A DNA stretch of 64,000 bases from positions 2,616,939 to 2,680,938 of the forward strand of contig NZ_CP157793.1 of the NCBI RefSeq assembly GCF_040110915.1, written 5' to 3'. Numbering within the stretch: the first letter of the stretch is position 1; each line of letters opens with the position of its first letter. Below, in pieces: positions 25,768-35,800 of the stretch. The DNA is from Stappia sp. (GTDB lineage: Bacteria > Pseudomonadota > Alphaproteobacteria > Rhizobiales > Stappiaceae). The translations under genes and the position numbers were made by a program. A model generated the notes under the pieces. It was not told where the DNA came from, did not search any database, and was given only the letters and a program-made list of their open reading frames with translations.

Positions 25768-26817
25768 ATGCTTTTTGCGCGGCTGGAGGAACTGGCAAGA
25801 ACGCGGGAATCATCGGCCCGGTCGGAACTCGTTCGCCTGTTGAGCGCGCAATACGCCGACAAGGTCGAACGTGACCCTACGGAGGCCGAGCGCACGTTGT
25901 TTTCCGGGCTCGTGCTCGATGTCTTCGATCAGCTCGACCAGGCCACGCGGCTCGACATCGTCGTCCGCCTCGCGCGCACCGACCGCATCACCACCGAACT
26001 GGCGGACCGGCTCGCGACCGAAGCCTTCGACATCAGCGAGGCGATCCTCGAGCATTCCCCCGTCATCAGCGAACGCAAGCTCACGGAAGTCGCGCGCAAT
26101 CGCTGCGACCGGCATCGCCTGGCCATCGCCCGACGCGAGAGCGTGCCGGAAAAGGTCTCCGACGCCCTCATCGCGCGCGGCAATTTCGCGGTCGTCAACG
26201 CGCTGCTGCAGAACGCAGGCGCGGAATTCGCCGTGCGCGCCCTTCTTGCCCTGCTGATCCTGTCGAACGGCGACCGCAAGCTGCTCGGCGCGCTCGCCCA
26301 TCGCTGCGCAACCGACGAGACCTTCCGCGAGGACATGAAACTCGTCGGCGAGACGGACTGTCCGTTGATGCCGGCCGCGCTCGAAAAGGCGCTGGACGAC
26401 GACGCGGCGCTGGAGAAGATCGCCGCCCAGGCCGTGATGGACGACCGCGACGCCGGGCTGGAGATCGATGGCGAGCATTTCTCCAGACACGAGGTGCGCA
26501 TCCAGATCGCCTCCGGCGAGCTCAGCTTCGAGAACATCCTGCTGACGCTGGTGGAGCGCGAGGACATGGACGCCATCATCTGGCTCGTCGCCCGCCACCT
26601 GAACCTGCGCGACGGCGCGGTGCGCGACACCTTCGCCTCGCAGAACGACGGCGCGGTGGCCATGCTGATGAAGGAAACGGGCATCGGCCACAAGACCTAC
26701 GGCAAGTTCCTGCGGCTGCGTTGCGCCTGGCTGGGCGTCGGCACCAACAGCGTCGCGCATGAGGTCTACGCCTATCGCACCATGCGCCATCCCGGCACGC
26801 CGCGCGTCTTCAACTGA
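25768..26817 (+). CDS. DUF2336-domain protein
   Basis: 349 residues, all helical, in a repeat-like arrangement (LADRLATEAFDISEAILEHS, then VISERKLTEVARNR, ALIARGNFAVVNALLQNAG). This is the pattern of DUF2336, a family frequent in alphaproteobacteria with no firm function, often near signalling proteins. The 205 bp upstream, after the CheZ-like gene, is AT-richer around 25680-25710 and may have its own promoter. Same strand as the CheZ-like gene, so the two might be co-transcribed. The stop codon is followed after 15 bp by the end of the opposing threonine dehydratase. Confidence 0.85.
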   Translation: MLFARLEELARTRESSARSELVRLLSAQYADKVERDPTEAERTLFSGLVLDVFDQLDQATRLDIVVRLARTDRITTELADRLATEAFDISEAILEHSPVISERKLTEVARNRCDRHRLAIARRESVPEKVSDALIARGNFAVVNALLQNAGAEFAVRALLALLILSNGDRKLLGALAHRCATDETFREDMKLVGETDCPLMPAALEKALDDDAALEKIAAQAVMDDRDAGLEIDGEHFSRHEVRIQIASGELSFENILLTLVEREDMDAIIWLVARHLNLRDGAVRDTFASQNDGAVAMLMKETGIGHKTYGKFLRLRCAWLGVGTNSVAHEVYAYRTMRHPGTPRVFN

Positions 26818-26832
26818 ATCGACAGACAGGCT

Positions 26833-27849
26833 TCAGCCGAAGCGCTCCAGAGCCGAGGCCAGCAGCGCCGGATCGACATTGCCGCCTGACAGGGTCAGCG
26901 CGATCGTCCGCCCTTCCACGGGCAGCTTGCCGGCGAGCACGGCGGCAAGACAGACCGCGCCGCCCGGCTCCACCACCAGCTTCAACTCGCGGAAGGCGAA
27001 GGCGACCGCCGCCAGCGCCTCGTCGTCGCTCACCACCAGACCGCCGCCGGCCCGCCGGCGCAGGATCGAAAAGGCGAGTTCGCCGGGCATCGGCGTGAGG
27101 ATCGCGTCGCACACCGATCCGGATTCGCTGGGGTTTGAGAGCCGTTCCCCGGCCGCGAGCGAGCGGGCGATATCGTCGAAACCGGCCGGCTCCACCGGAT
27201 GGAAGGCGCAGTCCGGCGCGAGCCGCTCGAAGGCGAGCGCGACGCCCGCGCTCATCCCGCCGCCGCCGGCGCATGTCAGCACCGCGTCCGGTTCGGCACC
27301 GATCTCCGCCGCCTGCTCGCACAGCTCCAGACCGAGCGTCCCCTGCCCGGCGATCACGCCCGGATCGTTGAAGGGATGGACGAAGGTCGCGCCCGTTTCC
27401 GCCGCGATTGCGTGAGAGATCGCATCGCGATCCTCAATGCCGCGCTTGTAGGTGACGACGCGTGCCCCGGCGCGCCGGGTGCGGTCGAGCTTCGCCTTCG
27501 GCGCGTCCTCGGGCATGACGATGGTCGCCGGCATGCCGAGCAGCCGCGCGGCCTCCGCCACGCCCTGCGCGTGATTGCCCGACGAACAGGCGACGACCCC
27601 CGCCGCCCGGTCGGCCTCCGGGATCATCGACAGCCGGTTGAAGGCCCCGCGAAACTTGAAGGAGCCGGTGCGCTGCAGGTTTTCCGGCTTGATCAGGATG
27701 CGCCCGCCGGTCGTCGCGTCGAGAAAGGCGGATGTGAGCAACGGCGTGCGCACGGCCTGTCCCGCGATCCGCTCGCGCGCGGCCAGAATATCGTCGAACC
27801 CTGGCGCCTCTCCTGGCGCCTGTCCAGGCGTCTCGACCTGCTGATCCAT
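26833..27849 (-). CDS. threonine/serine dehydratase (PLP fold-type II)
   Basis: 338 residues, the short catabolic-type length without the C-terminal regulatory ACT domain of IlvA. The PLP lysine is in GSFKFRGA, the phosphate-binding loop is CAGGGGMSAG, and SSGNHAQGVA is the classic substrate loop. It deaminates L-threonine to 2-oxobutyrate and/or L-serine to pyruvate; a serine racemase role cannot be excluded. The start at 27849 is chosen because GGGAG sits eight bases upstream; ATG 27867 also lies in frame. The N-terminal Pro/Gly-rich segment (ETPGQAPGEAPG) is poorly conserved and coded by small repeats. Confidence 0.93.
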   Translation of the reverse strand: MDQQVETPGQAPGEAPGFDDILAARERIAGQAVRTPLLTSAFLDATTGGRILIKPENLQRTGSFKFRGAFNRLSMIPEADRAAGVVACSSGNHAQGVAEAARLLGMPATIVMPEDAPKAKLDRTRRAGARVVTYKRGIEDRDAISHAIAAETGATFVHPFNDPGVIAGQGTLGLELCEQAAEIGAEPDAVLTCAGGGGMSAGVALAFERLAPDCAFHPVEPAGFDDIARSLAAGERLSNPSESGSVCDAILTPMPGELAFSILRRRAGGGLVVSDDEALAAVAFAFRELKLVVEPGGAVCLAAVLAGKLPVEGRTIALTLSGGNVDPALLASALERFG

Positions 27850-27992
27850 GTCTTCTGCTCCCGGCACGACGGCCCCTTGCGGTGCGTATGCTCCGGACGC
27901 ACCCCGCGATGCGCTTACCGGAACAAACCATAGCCGGGATAAACCGCCGACGCCCGCGCGACAAGCATGTCCGGCTCCGGTCCCGGCCGCCG

Positions 27993-29042
27993 TCAGGCCG
28001 CCTGCGTGGCTTGCGCGGCGATGTCCTTCGCCCGATGGCAGTTTTCGATGAACTGGTCGGTGCTGCGGGCCCAGGTGTACTCCAGCGCCACGTCACGGCA
28101 GCGGGTCCGGCGGATTTTCAGCGCCGCGAGCGCGGCCTTCTCCAGATCCGTGTCGAGCACGCCGGCCCCCGTCCCCTCCAGAATGTCGAGCGGCCCCATG
28201 ACCGGGAAGGCCGCGACCGGCGTGCCGCAGGCGAGCGATTCCAGCACCACGTTGCCGAAGGTGTCGGTGAGGCTCGGGAAGACGGTGACATCCGCATCGG
28301 CGTAGTGGCGCGCAAGCGCCTCGCCGGTCTTCGCGCCGGTGAACAGCGTTTCGGGATGCGCGCTCTCCAGCTCCGCGCGCTGCGGACCGTCGCCCACGAC
28401 CACCTTGCTGCCGGGCAGGTCGAGATCGAGAAAGGCGCCGATGTTCTTCTCCACCGCCACGCGCCCCACATACATGAAGACGGGGCGCGGCAGGCTGTCG
28501 GGCAGCACGCCGCTGCCCGCCGTGCGTTCGAAGGGCCGGAAGCGCTCGTGATCGACGCCGCGCGACCAGCGCATCAGATTGCGAAACCCGCGCGCGGCGA
28601 GATCGTCCTCCAGCGTGCGCGTCGCGACCATGCAGCCGAAGCCGGTGTTGTGAAACCGCCGCATCCAGGCATAGGACCACCCCAGCGGCACCGGCACGCG
28701 CGCCGACAGATACTCCGGAAACCGCGTGTGATAGCTCGTGGTGAAGACCGTCCCGGACCTGCGCGCCACGCGCACCGCCATCAGCCCGAGCGGCCCCTCG
28801 GTCGCGATATGCAGGTGCTCGCAGTCATAGGCCAGCATTCGCCGGCGCAGGGCGCCGGGCGTCGTCAGGCTGAGGCGGATTTCCGCGTAGGTCGGACAGG
28901 GCAGCGTGCGGTAGTCGGCCGGCGTGATCAGCTCGACGCGCACGCCGCGCGCGTGCATGTCCTCGATGGTGCGTTCGAGTGTGCGCACCACCCCGTTGAT
29001 CTGCGGCCGCCACGCATCGGTGACGATCAGAAGCGACTTCAT
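27993..29042 (-). CDS. glycosyltransferase, GT4 family
   Basis: 349 residues. The N-terminal acceptor domain begins MKSLLIVTDAWRPQINGVVRT, with the GVVRT loop typical of GT4 alpha-mannosyl/glycosyl transferases. The C-terminal nucleotide-sugar domain has YVGRVAVEKNIGAFLDLD and the E-x7-E region FPSLTDTFGNVVLESLACGTP. The start overlaps the stop of the upstream phosphatase by four bases. Proteins of this type add a sugar to diacylglycerol or phosphatidylinositol-like acceptors. With the LpxH-like neighbour, an envelope glycolipid role is likely (inference). Confidence 0.92.
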   Translation of the reverse strand: MKSLLIVTDAWRPQINGVVRTLERTIEDMHARGVRVELITPADYRTLPCPTYAEIRLSLTTPGALRRRMLAYDCEHLHIATEGPLGLMAVRVARRSGTVFTTSYHTRFPEYLSARVPVPLGWSYAWMRRFHNTGFGCMVATRTLEDDLAARGFRNLMRWSRGVDHERFRPFERTAGSGVLPDSLPRPVFMYVGRVAVEKNIGAFLDLDLPGSKVVVGDGPQRAELESAHPETLFTGAKTGEALARHYADADVTVFPSLTDTFGNVVLESLACGTPVAAFPVMGPLDILEGTGAGVLDTDLEKAALAALKIRRTRCRDVALEYTWARSTDQFIENCHRAKDIAAQATQAA

Positions 29043-29842
29043 GCCGCCGCCTGGGCCCGCGTCGCCGCCTTGGGAACCGTCGCCTGCGCGCGCAGCTCGG
29101 CCCAGCGGATCATCTCGAACGTTCCGTCGTGATGCTCCGCAATGGCCGTGCAGCTCTCCACCCAGTCGCCGGTGTTGATGTAATGCGTGCCGAAGTCCGA
29201 GTGGTCGGCCGCATGGTGAATATGTCCGCAGATCACGCCGTCGACGCCGAGCCGCTCGGCCTCGGCGGCCAGCGTTTCCTCGAACTTGCCGATGAAATTG
29301 ACTGCGTTCTTGACCTTGAGCTTGGCCCAGGCGGAGAGCGACCAGTAGGTCAGCCCCAGCCGCCGGCGCACGATGTTGAGCGCGGTGTTCATGTTGAGCG
29401 CCGAGACATAGGCCCAGTCGCCGAGGAAGGCGAGCCACTTGGCATGGCGCACGACCACGTCGAAGCGATCGCCGTGGATGACCAGGTAGCGCTTGCCGGC
29501 GGCTGTCTCATGCACCGTCTCGTCGACCACCTCGATACCGCCGAAATGGGTGCCGAGGAAATCGCGCAGGAACTCGTCGTGATTGCCCGGCGTGTAGACG
29601 ATCCGCGCGCCCTTGCGCCCCTTGCGCATGAGCTTCTGGACGACATCGTTATGCGCCTGCGGCCAGTACCACATCCGCCGCAACCGCCAGCCGTCCACGA
29701 TGTCGCCGACGAGATAGATCGTCTCGGCATCGTGGTACCGCAGGAAGTCGAGCAGCAGATCGGCCTGGCAGCCACGGGTGCCGAGGTGAATGTCGGACAG
29801 GAAGATCGCCCGAAAGTGTCGCTGGGCCGGTTCGACGGACAT
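29039..29842 (-). CDS. LpxH-like metallophosphoesterase (UDP-2,3-diacylglucosamine diphosphatase family)
   Basis: 267 residues with all calcineurin-type metal motifs in order: DIHLG (start), GDIVDGW, GNHDEFL, HGDRFD and GHIHH. The mid-protein insertion (RRRLGLTYWSLSAWAKLKVKNAVNFI) forms a lid as in LpxH. Canonical LpxH cleaves UDP-2,3-diacylglucosamine in lipid A synthesis, but many alphaproteobacteria use LpxI instead and keep this longer paralog for another phospholipid or sugar-lipid substrate. GAGGAG is 7 bases before the ATG. Translationally coupled to the glycosyltransferase downstream. Confidence 0.9.
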   Translation of the reverse strand: MSVEPAQRHFRAIFLSDIHLGTRGCQADLLLDFLRYHDAETIYLVGDIVDGWRLRRMWYWPQAHNDVVQKLMRKGRKGARIVYTPGNHDEFLRDFLGTHFGGIEVVDETVHETAAGKRYLVIHGDRFDVVVRHAKWLAFLGDWAYVSALNMNTALNIVRRRLGLTYWSLSAWAKLKVKNAVNFIGKFEETLAAEAERLGVDGVICGHIHHAADHSDFGTHYINTGDWVESCTAIAEHHDGTFEMIRWAELRAQATVPKAATRAQAAA

Positions 29843-30099
29843 GGCGCGCTCCTCAAGGATTTCGCGCCCTATGTGCTCGATTCCGGTCTCAGAAATATGA
29901 CACCCGGCAAGGATTGCCCGGGCGAATGCTTCGCCGGGCGCCTGTCTCGACCTGCGCCGGGCCCTGTCGGGCGCGGGTCGGGGGTGCGTCGCCGGCGCCG
30001 CGGCCCATGGACTTGCGCCCGCGCGCTCCGCTATCACTTCGGCAACGCTTGCAGAAAAGACGGAGCCGCCGGCGGGCGGCGAGAAGGAAGGACACGCGC

Positions 30100-30879
30100 A
30101 TGGATCTCGGATTGACCGGCCGCAAGGCCATCGTCTGCGCCTCGAGCCGGGGGCTCGGGCGCGGCTGCGCCGAAGCCCTCGCCGAAGCGGGCTGCGACCT
30201 CGTCGTCAACGGGCTCGACGCGGACCGGCTGGCGCGCACCGCCGAGGAGATCGGCGCGCGCTTCGGCGTCTCCGTCACCCCGGTCGCCGCGAACGTCTCG
30301 ACGCGCGAGGGCCAGGCCGCCCTTTTCGAGGCCTGCCCGGAGCCGGACATTCTCGTCAACAACAACGGCGGACCGCCGCGCCGCGACTATCGCGAGCTCG
30401 ACCGCGAGGCGATGATCGACGGCGTCATCCAGAACATGATCTCGCCCATCGAGATGATCCAGCAGGTGGCCGACGGCATGGCGGCGCGCGGCTTCGGGCG
30501 CATCGTCAACATCACCTCGATCACCGTGCGCATGCCGCTCGAGGGGCTCGACCTTTCGAGCGGCGCGCGCGCCGGGCTGACGGCCTTCCTCGCCGGCGTG
30601 GGACGCACCTATGCCCGGAACAACGTGACGGTGAACAACCTGCTGCCCGGCAAGATGGACACCGACCGGCTGCGCGGCGGCCTGGAACGCGCGGCCGAAC
30701 AGGCCGGCACCAGCGTCGCGGCGGCGCGCGCGCGACAGGAAGGGGAAATCCCGGCCGGACGCTTCGGCACGGCGGAGGAGTTCGGCCGGATCTGCGCCTT
30801 CTACTGCTCCGCCCACGCGGCCTATATCACGGGCCAGAACGTGCTGGTCGACGGCGGCCTCTACCCGGCGGCCTTCTGA
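30100..30879 (+). CDS. SDR-family protein with altered catalytic residues
   Basis: 259 residues with an SDR Rossmann fold: SSRGLGRGC at 15-23 replaces the usual TGxxxGxG, NNNGGPP (88-93) is the NAG-like motif, and Ser140 is present in NITSITV. Where Tyr-x3-Lys is expected, the sequence reads SSGAR (153-157), so the catalytic Tyr and Lys appear as Ser and Arg. This is seen in a group annotated 3-oxoacyl-ACP-reductase-like with imperfect tetrads. AAGGAAGG is before the start. Enzymatic activity is uncertain. It has no operon partner; the LpxH-like gene diverges upstream. Confidence 0.88.
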   Translation: MDLGLTGRKAIVCASSRGLGRGCAEALAEAGCDLVVNGLDADRLARTAEEIGARFGVSVTPVAANVSTREGQAALFEACPEPDILVNNNGGPPRRDYRELDREAMIDGVIQNMISPIEMIQQVADGMAARGFGRIVNITSITVRMPLEGLDLSSGARAGLTAFLAGVGRTYARNNVTVNNLLPGKMDTDRLRGGLERAAEQAGTSVAAARARQEGEIPAGRFGTAEEFGRICAFYCSAHAAYITGQNVLVDGGLYPAAF

Positions 30880-30898
30880 CGCGGGACGCCAGAAAAAC

Positions 30899-30922
30899 GG
30901 CCGGCGACGACCTCCGCCGGCC
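30899..30922 (-). terminator. intrinsic terminator, mainly minus strand
   Basis: Stem GGCCGGCG (30899-30906) with CGCCGGCC (30915-30922). On the minus strand it is followed by TTTTT, the right order for transcripts from the FadL-type gene. On the plus strand only TT follows, so it may also weakly end the SDR transcript. Confidence 0.75.
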
Positions 30923-30960
30923 TTGATCTGCCGGCAAAGGAGGGGCGCGTTTCTCCGCAT

Positions 30961-31082
30961 CCTCCCGGACGCAGGCGAAGCCGGAGATCCGGGATCGGAG
31001 AGCCAAGGAGCGAGCGACCCCGCACCCTGGAAAGCCGTGCCTCCCCGGTCCCGGATCGTCGCAGGCGCGACGTCCGGGAGGA
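30961..31082. repeat. two inverted copies of a palindromic intergenic element
   Basis: Left copy 30961-30994 and right copy 31049-31082, each about 34 bp, are near reverse complements at their ends (CCTCCCGGACG ... GATCCGGGA against TCCCGGATC ... CGTCCGGGAGG). Each copy is itself an imperfect palindrome with GCAGGCG in the loop. Such CCCGGATC-type units recur in intergenic DNA of Rhizobiales genomes and resemble RPE/BIME elements. The pair could fold into one large structure between the SDR and porin genes. Confidence 0.7.
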
Positions 31083-31102
31083 CGCCCCGGGCGGCTTTAT
31101 CA

Positions 31103-31140
31103 CCGAAAGGGCCGGCGGATCGCTCCGCCGGCCCTTTCGG
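31103..31140. terminator. strong hairpin downstream of the FadL-type gene
   Basis: A perfect 17-bp stem (31103-31119 with 31124-31140) around a 4-nt loop TCGC. The arms end in GGCCCTTTC, so a short T-rich patch lies inside the stem rather than after it. It is 38 bp past the porin stop codon and probably ends or stabilises that transcript. Confidence 0.7.
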
Positions 31141-31178
31141 GACTTGTTTCAGCCCTTCAGATCAAGACCCTCGTGGGA

Positions 31179-32501
31179 TCAATACCCGCGGGCGTTCGCC
31201 TCGGCGCGCGCATGCGGCCCGCCCCAGCGGTAGCGCATCGAGGCGGAGACGATGTTCACGTTCGCATCCACATTCGAGGAATAGCTTCCAAGCGCCGGCT
31301 TGTAGTCCTGGTGGCCGGGCACGATGTTCACCTTCGTATCCGCGGTGTGGATGTAGGTGTAGCCGAGGTCGAGCGAGAGGTTTTCGAAGACCTCGTAGCT
31401 GGCACCGGCGGAGAACCAGTAGCGGTCGTTGTCCGGAAGCCGAGTCGAGCGGATCGACTCGTCAATCGGCGACATCTCATAGGCGAAGCCCGCGCGCAGC
31501 GTCAGATCCTCGGTGACGTCGTATTCGCCGCCCACCGAGAAGAACCAACCGTCGTCGTAGTTGAACGGCAGCGGCGTCGAGGCGACACCGGGAACGAGCG
31601 GCACCACCACCGGCGTCTTCAACCGGCTCCAGTTGGTCCACTCGACCGTGCCCAGCACGCGGAACGCATCGGTCACCCGCTGCTTGACGGAGAGGTTCAC
31701 CATGTCGGGCGTCTTGAGCCGGGCGCGGATCGGGGCGATCCCGGCCGGCGAAAACTGCTGACCGTCCAGCTCATGCATCACCATGGACCGGTAACCGACG
31801 CCGATCTCCGTGCCCTCGAACGGCTTGACCGTCACACCGGCCGTGACGCCGAAGCCGATATCCTCGCCCACGAGCCCCGCCGTCGGAAAGCCCGGCACAT
31901 TGGGCACCGCCTGCTTGAGCGCGACCGCGAAGTGCTGGATCTGGAGCCCCAACGCCACGGAGATCATGTCGTTGACCTCATAGGCGATGGTCGGGGTCAC
32001 ATTGATCGACATCGCCTTGGAGGAGCGCGAGTAGAACTGTCCGGCCCAATTGTCCGTCGGCTTGGTGGAGAGACCGAAGGGCGCATTCACCGACACGCCG
32101 AACACCGCCCGGTCGTTCAGCCGATAGGCAACATAGCTTGCGGGCACGAAGGCATCATTGCCCACGTCGCCCGACGGCACCGAGCTGTTCGGCAGCACCA
32201 CGCCGAAGGGGGGAAGCGGCACGCCGTTCGACGTGAAGGTTCCGTCCATCTCCGCCTTCGGCACGACGATCGTATTGTGCGCCTCGATCGTCCATCCCTC
32301 GCCGGCCCCGGTCAGCGTCGCCGGATTCCAGAACATCGACGAGATCGACGGCCCGGTTGTGCCATATCCGGCGAAAGACATCCCCTGGTAGTAGGAACTC
32401 TGCTCACGCAGTGCAAAACCGCCCGCCAGCGCGTTGTTTGCAGTCATCGAGACGGCAAGCGCCGTCATCGAAAGAAGTGCCGCCTTGACCTTGTACCCCA
32501 T
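31179..32501 (-). CDS. OmpP1/FadL-family outer membrane transporter
   Basis: 440 residues. Signal peptide (KAALLSMTALAVSMTANNALA) followed by the mature start GGFALREQSSYYQGMSFAG, the FadL/TodX N-terminal hatch pattern, and NPATL a little later. The rest alternates beta-strands (for example VGVGYRSMVMHEL and LSLDLGYTYIHTADT) and ends with an aromatic residue (RGY), as outer-membrane barrels do. It imports hydrophobic compounds such as long-chain fatty acids. GGGGAGG is about 12 bases upstream of the ATG at 32501; a GTG at 32522 is in frame. It fits with the fadD gene at 46308 functionally, though not adjacent. Confidence 0.93.
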   Translation of the reverse strand: MGYKVKAALLSMTALAVSMTANNALAGGFALREQSSYYQGMSFAGYGTTGPSISSMFWNPATLTGAGEGWTIEAHNTIVVPKAEMDGTFTSNGVPLPPFGVVLPNSSVPSGDVGNDAFVPASYVAYRLNDRAVFGVSVNAPFGLSTKPTDNWAGQFYSRSSKAMSINVTPTIAYEVNDMISVALGLQIQHFAVALKQAVPNVPGFPTAGLVGEDIGFGVTAGVTVKPFEGTEIGVGYRSMVMHELDGQQFSPAGIAPIRARLKTPDMVNLSVKQRVTDAFRVLGTVEWTNWSRLKTPVVVPLVPGVASTPLPFNYDDGWFFSVGGEYDVTEDLTLRAGFAYEMSPIDESIRSTRLPDNDRYWFSAGASYEVFENLSLDLGYTYIHTADTKVNIVPGHQDYKPALGSYSSNVDANVNIVSASMRYRWGGPHARAEANARGY

Positions 32502-32852
32502 AAGCGACGTCAACCTCCCCACTGTGTGTTGTGGCCCGTAGAGCGGACCCAGCCATTACGTTTAGGGAAGATGTACCGTTGCGCCTGAGGGAGGCAACAG
32601 CCTCTTTCTCAGGCCGCAAACGATGACGCAGTGCAGCAATTTCATCTTTCGAATGGTGACGTTGCGACACCCGACCGCGCAGGATCGTCGCGCTGCGCGC
32701 AAACCGGGTATTTTGTATCAGTTTTTTAACGTAGACGGCGCGTCGCGCACGAATGCACATTTTCTAGGCAGGCGCGACATTTGCGCCCGGCGATTTTGTT
32801 TTCTGAAGGAAGTTGCAGGAATGTCACGGTCGGCGGCGGAGGACTCAGTGAG
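32502..32852. other. intergenic region between porin and RND pump
   Basis: No gene is supported. It contains the FadL-type gene's leader, with a bulged hairpin (arms CCTGAG/CTCAGG at 32584-32589 and 32608-32613, inner GAGGC/GCCTC), and an AT-rich patch at 32705-32735 that is a likely promoter area for the minus-strand porin. The part after 32800 is simply 3' of the RND gene. No T-run terminator for the RND gene was seen. Confidence 0.5.
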
Positions 32853-35800
32853 TCACTCCGCCGCCCGGGGCAGAGCCGGCGCGGGGTCCGGTGTGCGCTC
32901 TGCCGTGTCGGTGTCCGGATCGGATGCCTTGCCGGCCGTCGTCTCCGTCGGGTTTTCGCGTGCCCGTGCCAGGGAGGGGGGCGTGGAGGCGGCCTCCAGC
33001 TCCGCATCGCTCTTGTCGAGCCGCTTGCGGAACCACAGGGCGTAGAGGGCCGGGAGAAAGACCAGCGTCAGCACCGTGGCGATGGTGAGACCGCCGATCA
33101 TCGAGATCGCCATCGGCCCCCAGAAGATGTTGGTCGTCAGGGGGATGAAGGCGAGCACGGCGGCCAGCGCGGTGAGGATCACCGGCCGGGCGCGGCGCAC
33201 GGTGGATTCCACGATGGCCGTGCGCATGGTGGCCCCGGCCTTCAGGTCGTGCTCGATCTGGTCGGCGAGGATCAGCGTGTTGCGCATCACCATGCCGCCC
33301 AGCGCGATCACCCCGAGGATCGCCACGAACCCGAAGGGCGCGTCGGCGATCAGCAGCGCCGCCACCGCGCCGACGAGGCCGAGCGGAAACGTCAGGAAGA
33401 CCAGGATCATCTTCGAGAAGGAGTGCATCTGCAGCATGATCAGCATGGCCATGGCGAGCAGCATCACCGGAAAGACCTTGGCGAGCGCCGTGTTGGCCTT
33501 GGCCGATTCCTCCGCCGCGCCGCCGGCGTCGATCCGGTAGCCGGGGGCAAGCTCCGCCTCGATGGCCGCCATCTCCGGCAGGAGCTCGGCGGTGACGTCG
33601 GGGGCCTGCACGCCGGTGATCACATCGGCCCGCACGGTGAGCACGGTCTCGCGGTTGCGTCGCCACAGGATCGGTTCTTCCGAGACATATTCGATCCGCG
33701 CGACCTGCGAGACGGGGATCGCCCGCCCGCCGCGCACGTTGATCACCAGATCGCCGATATCGCCGAGCGCGGCGCGTTCCGCCTCGCGCGCCCGCACCAC
33801 CACGCCGACCGCATGCCGCCCCTCGCGCAGGCGCGTCACCTCGACGCCGGACAGAAGCGCCTGCAGCGACTGGCCGATTTCCTGGGTGGACAGGCCGAGG
33901 GCACGGGCCCGTTCCTGATCGACCTCGAGACGGACGGATTTCACCTTCTCGCCCCACTTGAGCTCGGTGTTGCGCGTCGCCGGATGCGCCCGCATCGTCT
34001 CGCGCACCCTTGCCGCGATCGCGCGCACCTCGTCGCGGTCCGGACCGACGACGCGAAACTGCACCGGATAGCCGACGGGGGGCCCAAGCTCCAGCTTGTT
34101 CGCCCGCCCGCGCACCGCGCCCTCGGCCTGCTCGAAGCGCGCGCGCAATTGCTCCACCAGACGCGTGGTGTGATCGCCGCCCTTCGACTGGACCAGGATC
34201 AGCGCGTAGCTCGGATTGGGCAGTTCCGGATTGTAGGCGAGGAAGAAGCGCGGCGCGCCGGCGCCGATGTAGGTGGTGAAATAGTCGACGTCGGGACTCT
34301 CGGCGAGCCAGGCCTCCAGCTTGCGCGCCTCGCGTTCGGTCGCGGCGAAGGACGCGCCCTCCGGCCCCTTCAGCTCGACCAGCACCTCGGGCCGCGAGGA
34401 ATTGGGGAAGAACTGCTTCTTGACGAAGCCCATGCCGTAGCCGGCCGTCGCCAGCAGCGCCAGCGTGATCAGCACGACGGGCAGGCGAAAGCGCACGGCC
34501 GCCGACACGAAGCGGCGGAATCGCTCGTACCCCCGGGTGCGATAGATCGCGTCCTCGTCGACGTCGCCGCGTTCGGCCGCATGGGCCTCCAGCGATTTCG
34601 GCAGCAGCTTGAGCCCGAGGTAGGGCGTGAAGACCACCGCGACGATCCAGGAGATCAGCAGCGCGGAGGTCACCACCCAGAAAATGCCGCCGGCATATTC
34701 GCCGGCCGCCGACTGGGCGAAGCCCACGGGGAGAAAGCCCGCCGCCGTCACCAGCGTACCCGACAACATCGGAAAGGCGGTGGATTCCCAGGCATAGGAG
34801 GCCGCGCGGACGCGATCCCACCCCTGCTCGATCTTCACCACCATCATCTCGATGGCAATGATCGCATCGTCCACCAGAAGACCCAGCGACAGGATCAGCG
34901 CGCCGAGCGAAATGCGCTCCAGATCGATGCCGAGCAGCAGCATGACGACGAAGGTGCCACCCAGCGTCAACGGCACCGACAGCGCCACGATGATGCCGGT
35001 GCGAAAGCCGAGCGACAGGAAGGACACCAGAAGCACGATGGAGATCGCGGCGACGAACTTCAGCAGGAATTCGCCGATCGCCTCCTCGACCACCTCGGGC
35101 TGGTTGGAGACCTGATGCAGCTCGGCGCCGACCGGCAGCCGGGCACGGATCTCGTCGGCCTTGACCGCCAGCCGTTCGCCCAGCTCCAGCACGTTGCCGC
35201 CCTCCGACATGGCGATGCCGAGCATGATGGCGTCCTGGCCGTTGTAGCGGGCAAGATAACTCTGCGGGTCCGAAATGCCGCGCCGCACGGTGGCGATATC
35301 GCCGAGCCGCAGCGTTTCGTCGCCGACCTTGACGGGCACGGCGGCCACTGCCGCGACCCCGCCGAGCCGGCCGCTGACGCGCACCTGCACGGTCTCGCTC
35401 GGCGTGTCGACGGAGCCGGACGGCACCACGGCGTTCTGGTCCGCCAGCGCCTCGAAGATGGCCGCGGCGGGAATGCCGAGCGTCGCCAGCTTGGCGTAGG
35501 AGATCTCGACGAAAATCTTCTGGTCCTGCTCGCCGAAGAGCTGGACCTTCTCCACGCCGGGAACGGCGAGGAAGCTCTGCCGGGCCATTTCCGCGAGATC
35601 GGAGAACTCCACCCAGCGCACGTCGTCGACGGTGAGCGCGTGGACCTGCACGTAGACGTCGGAATATTCGTCGTTGAAGAAGGGACCGCGCACGTCCGGC
35701 GGCAGATCCGCGCGAATGTCGCCGACCTTCTTGCGCACCTGGTACCACAGGTCCTCCACGTCCCTCGGCGGCGTGTCGTCGCGCAGCACGATCTGCGTCG

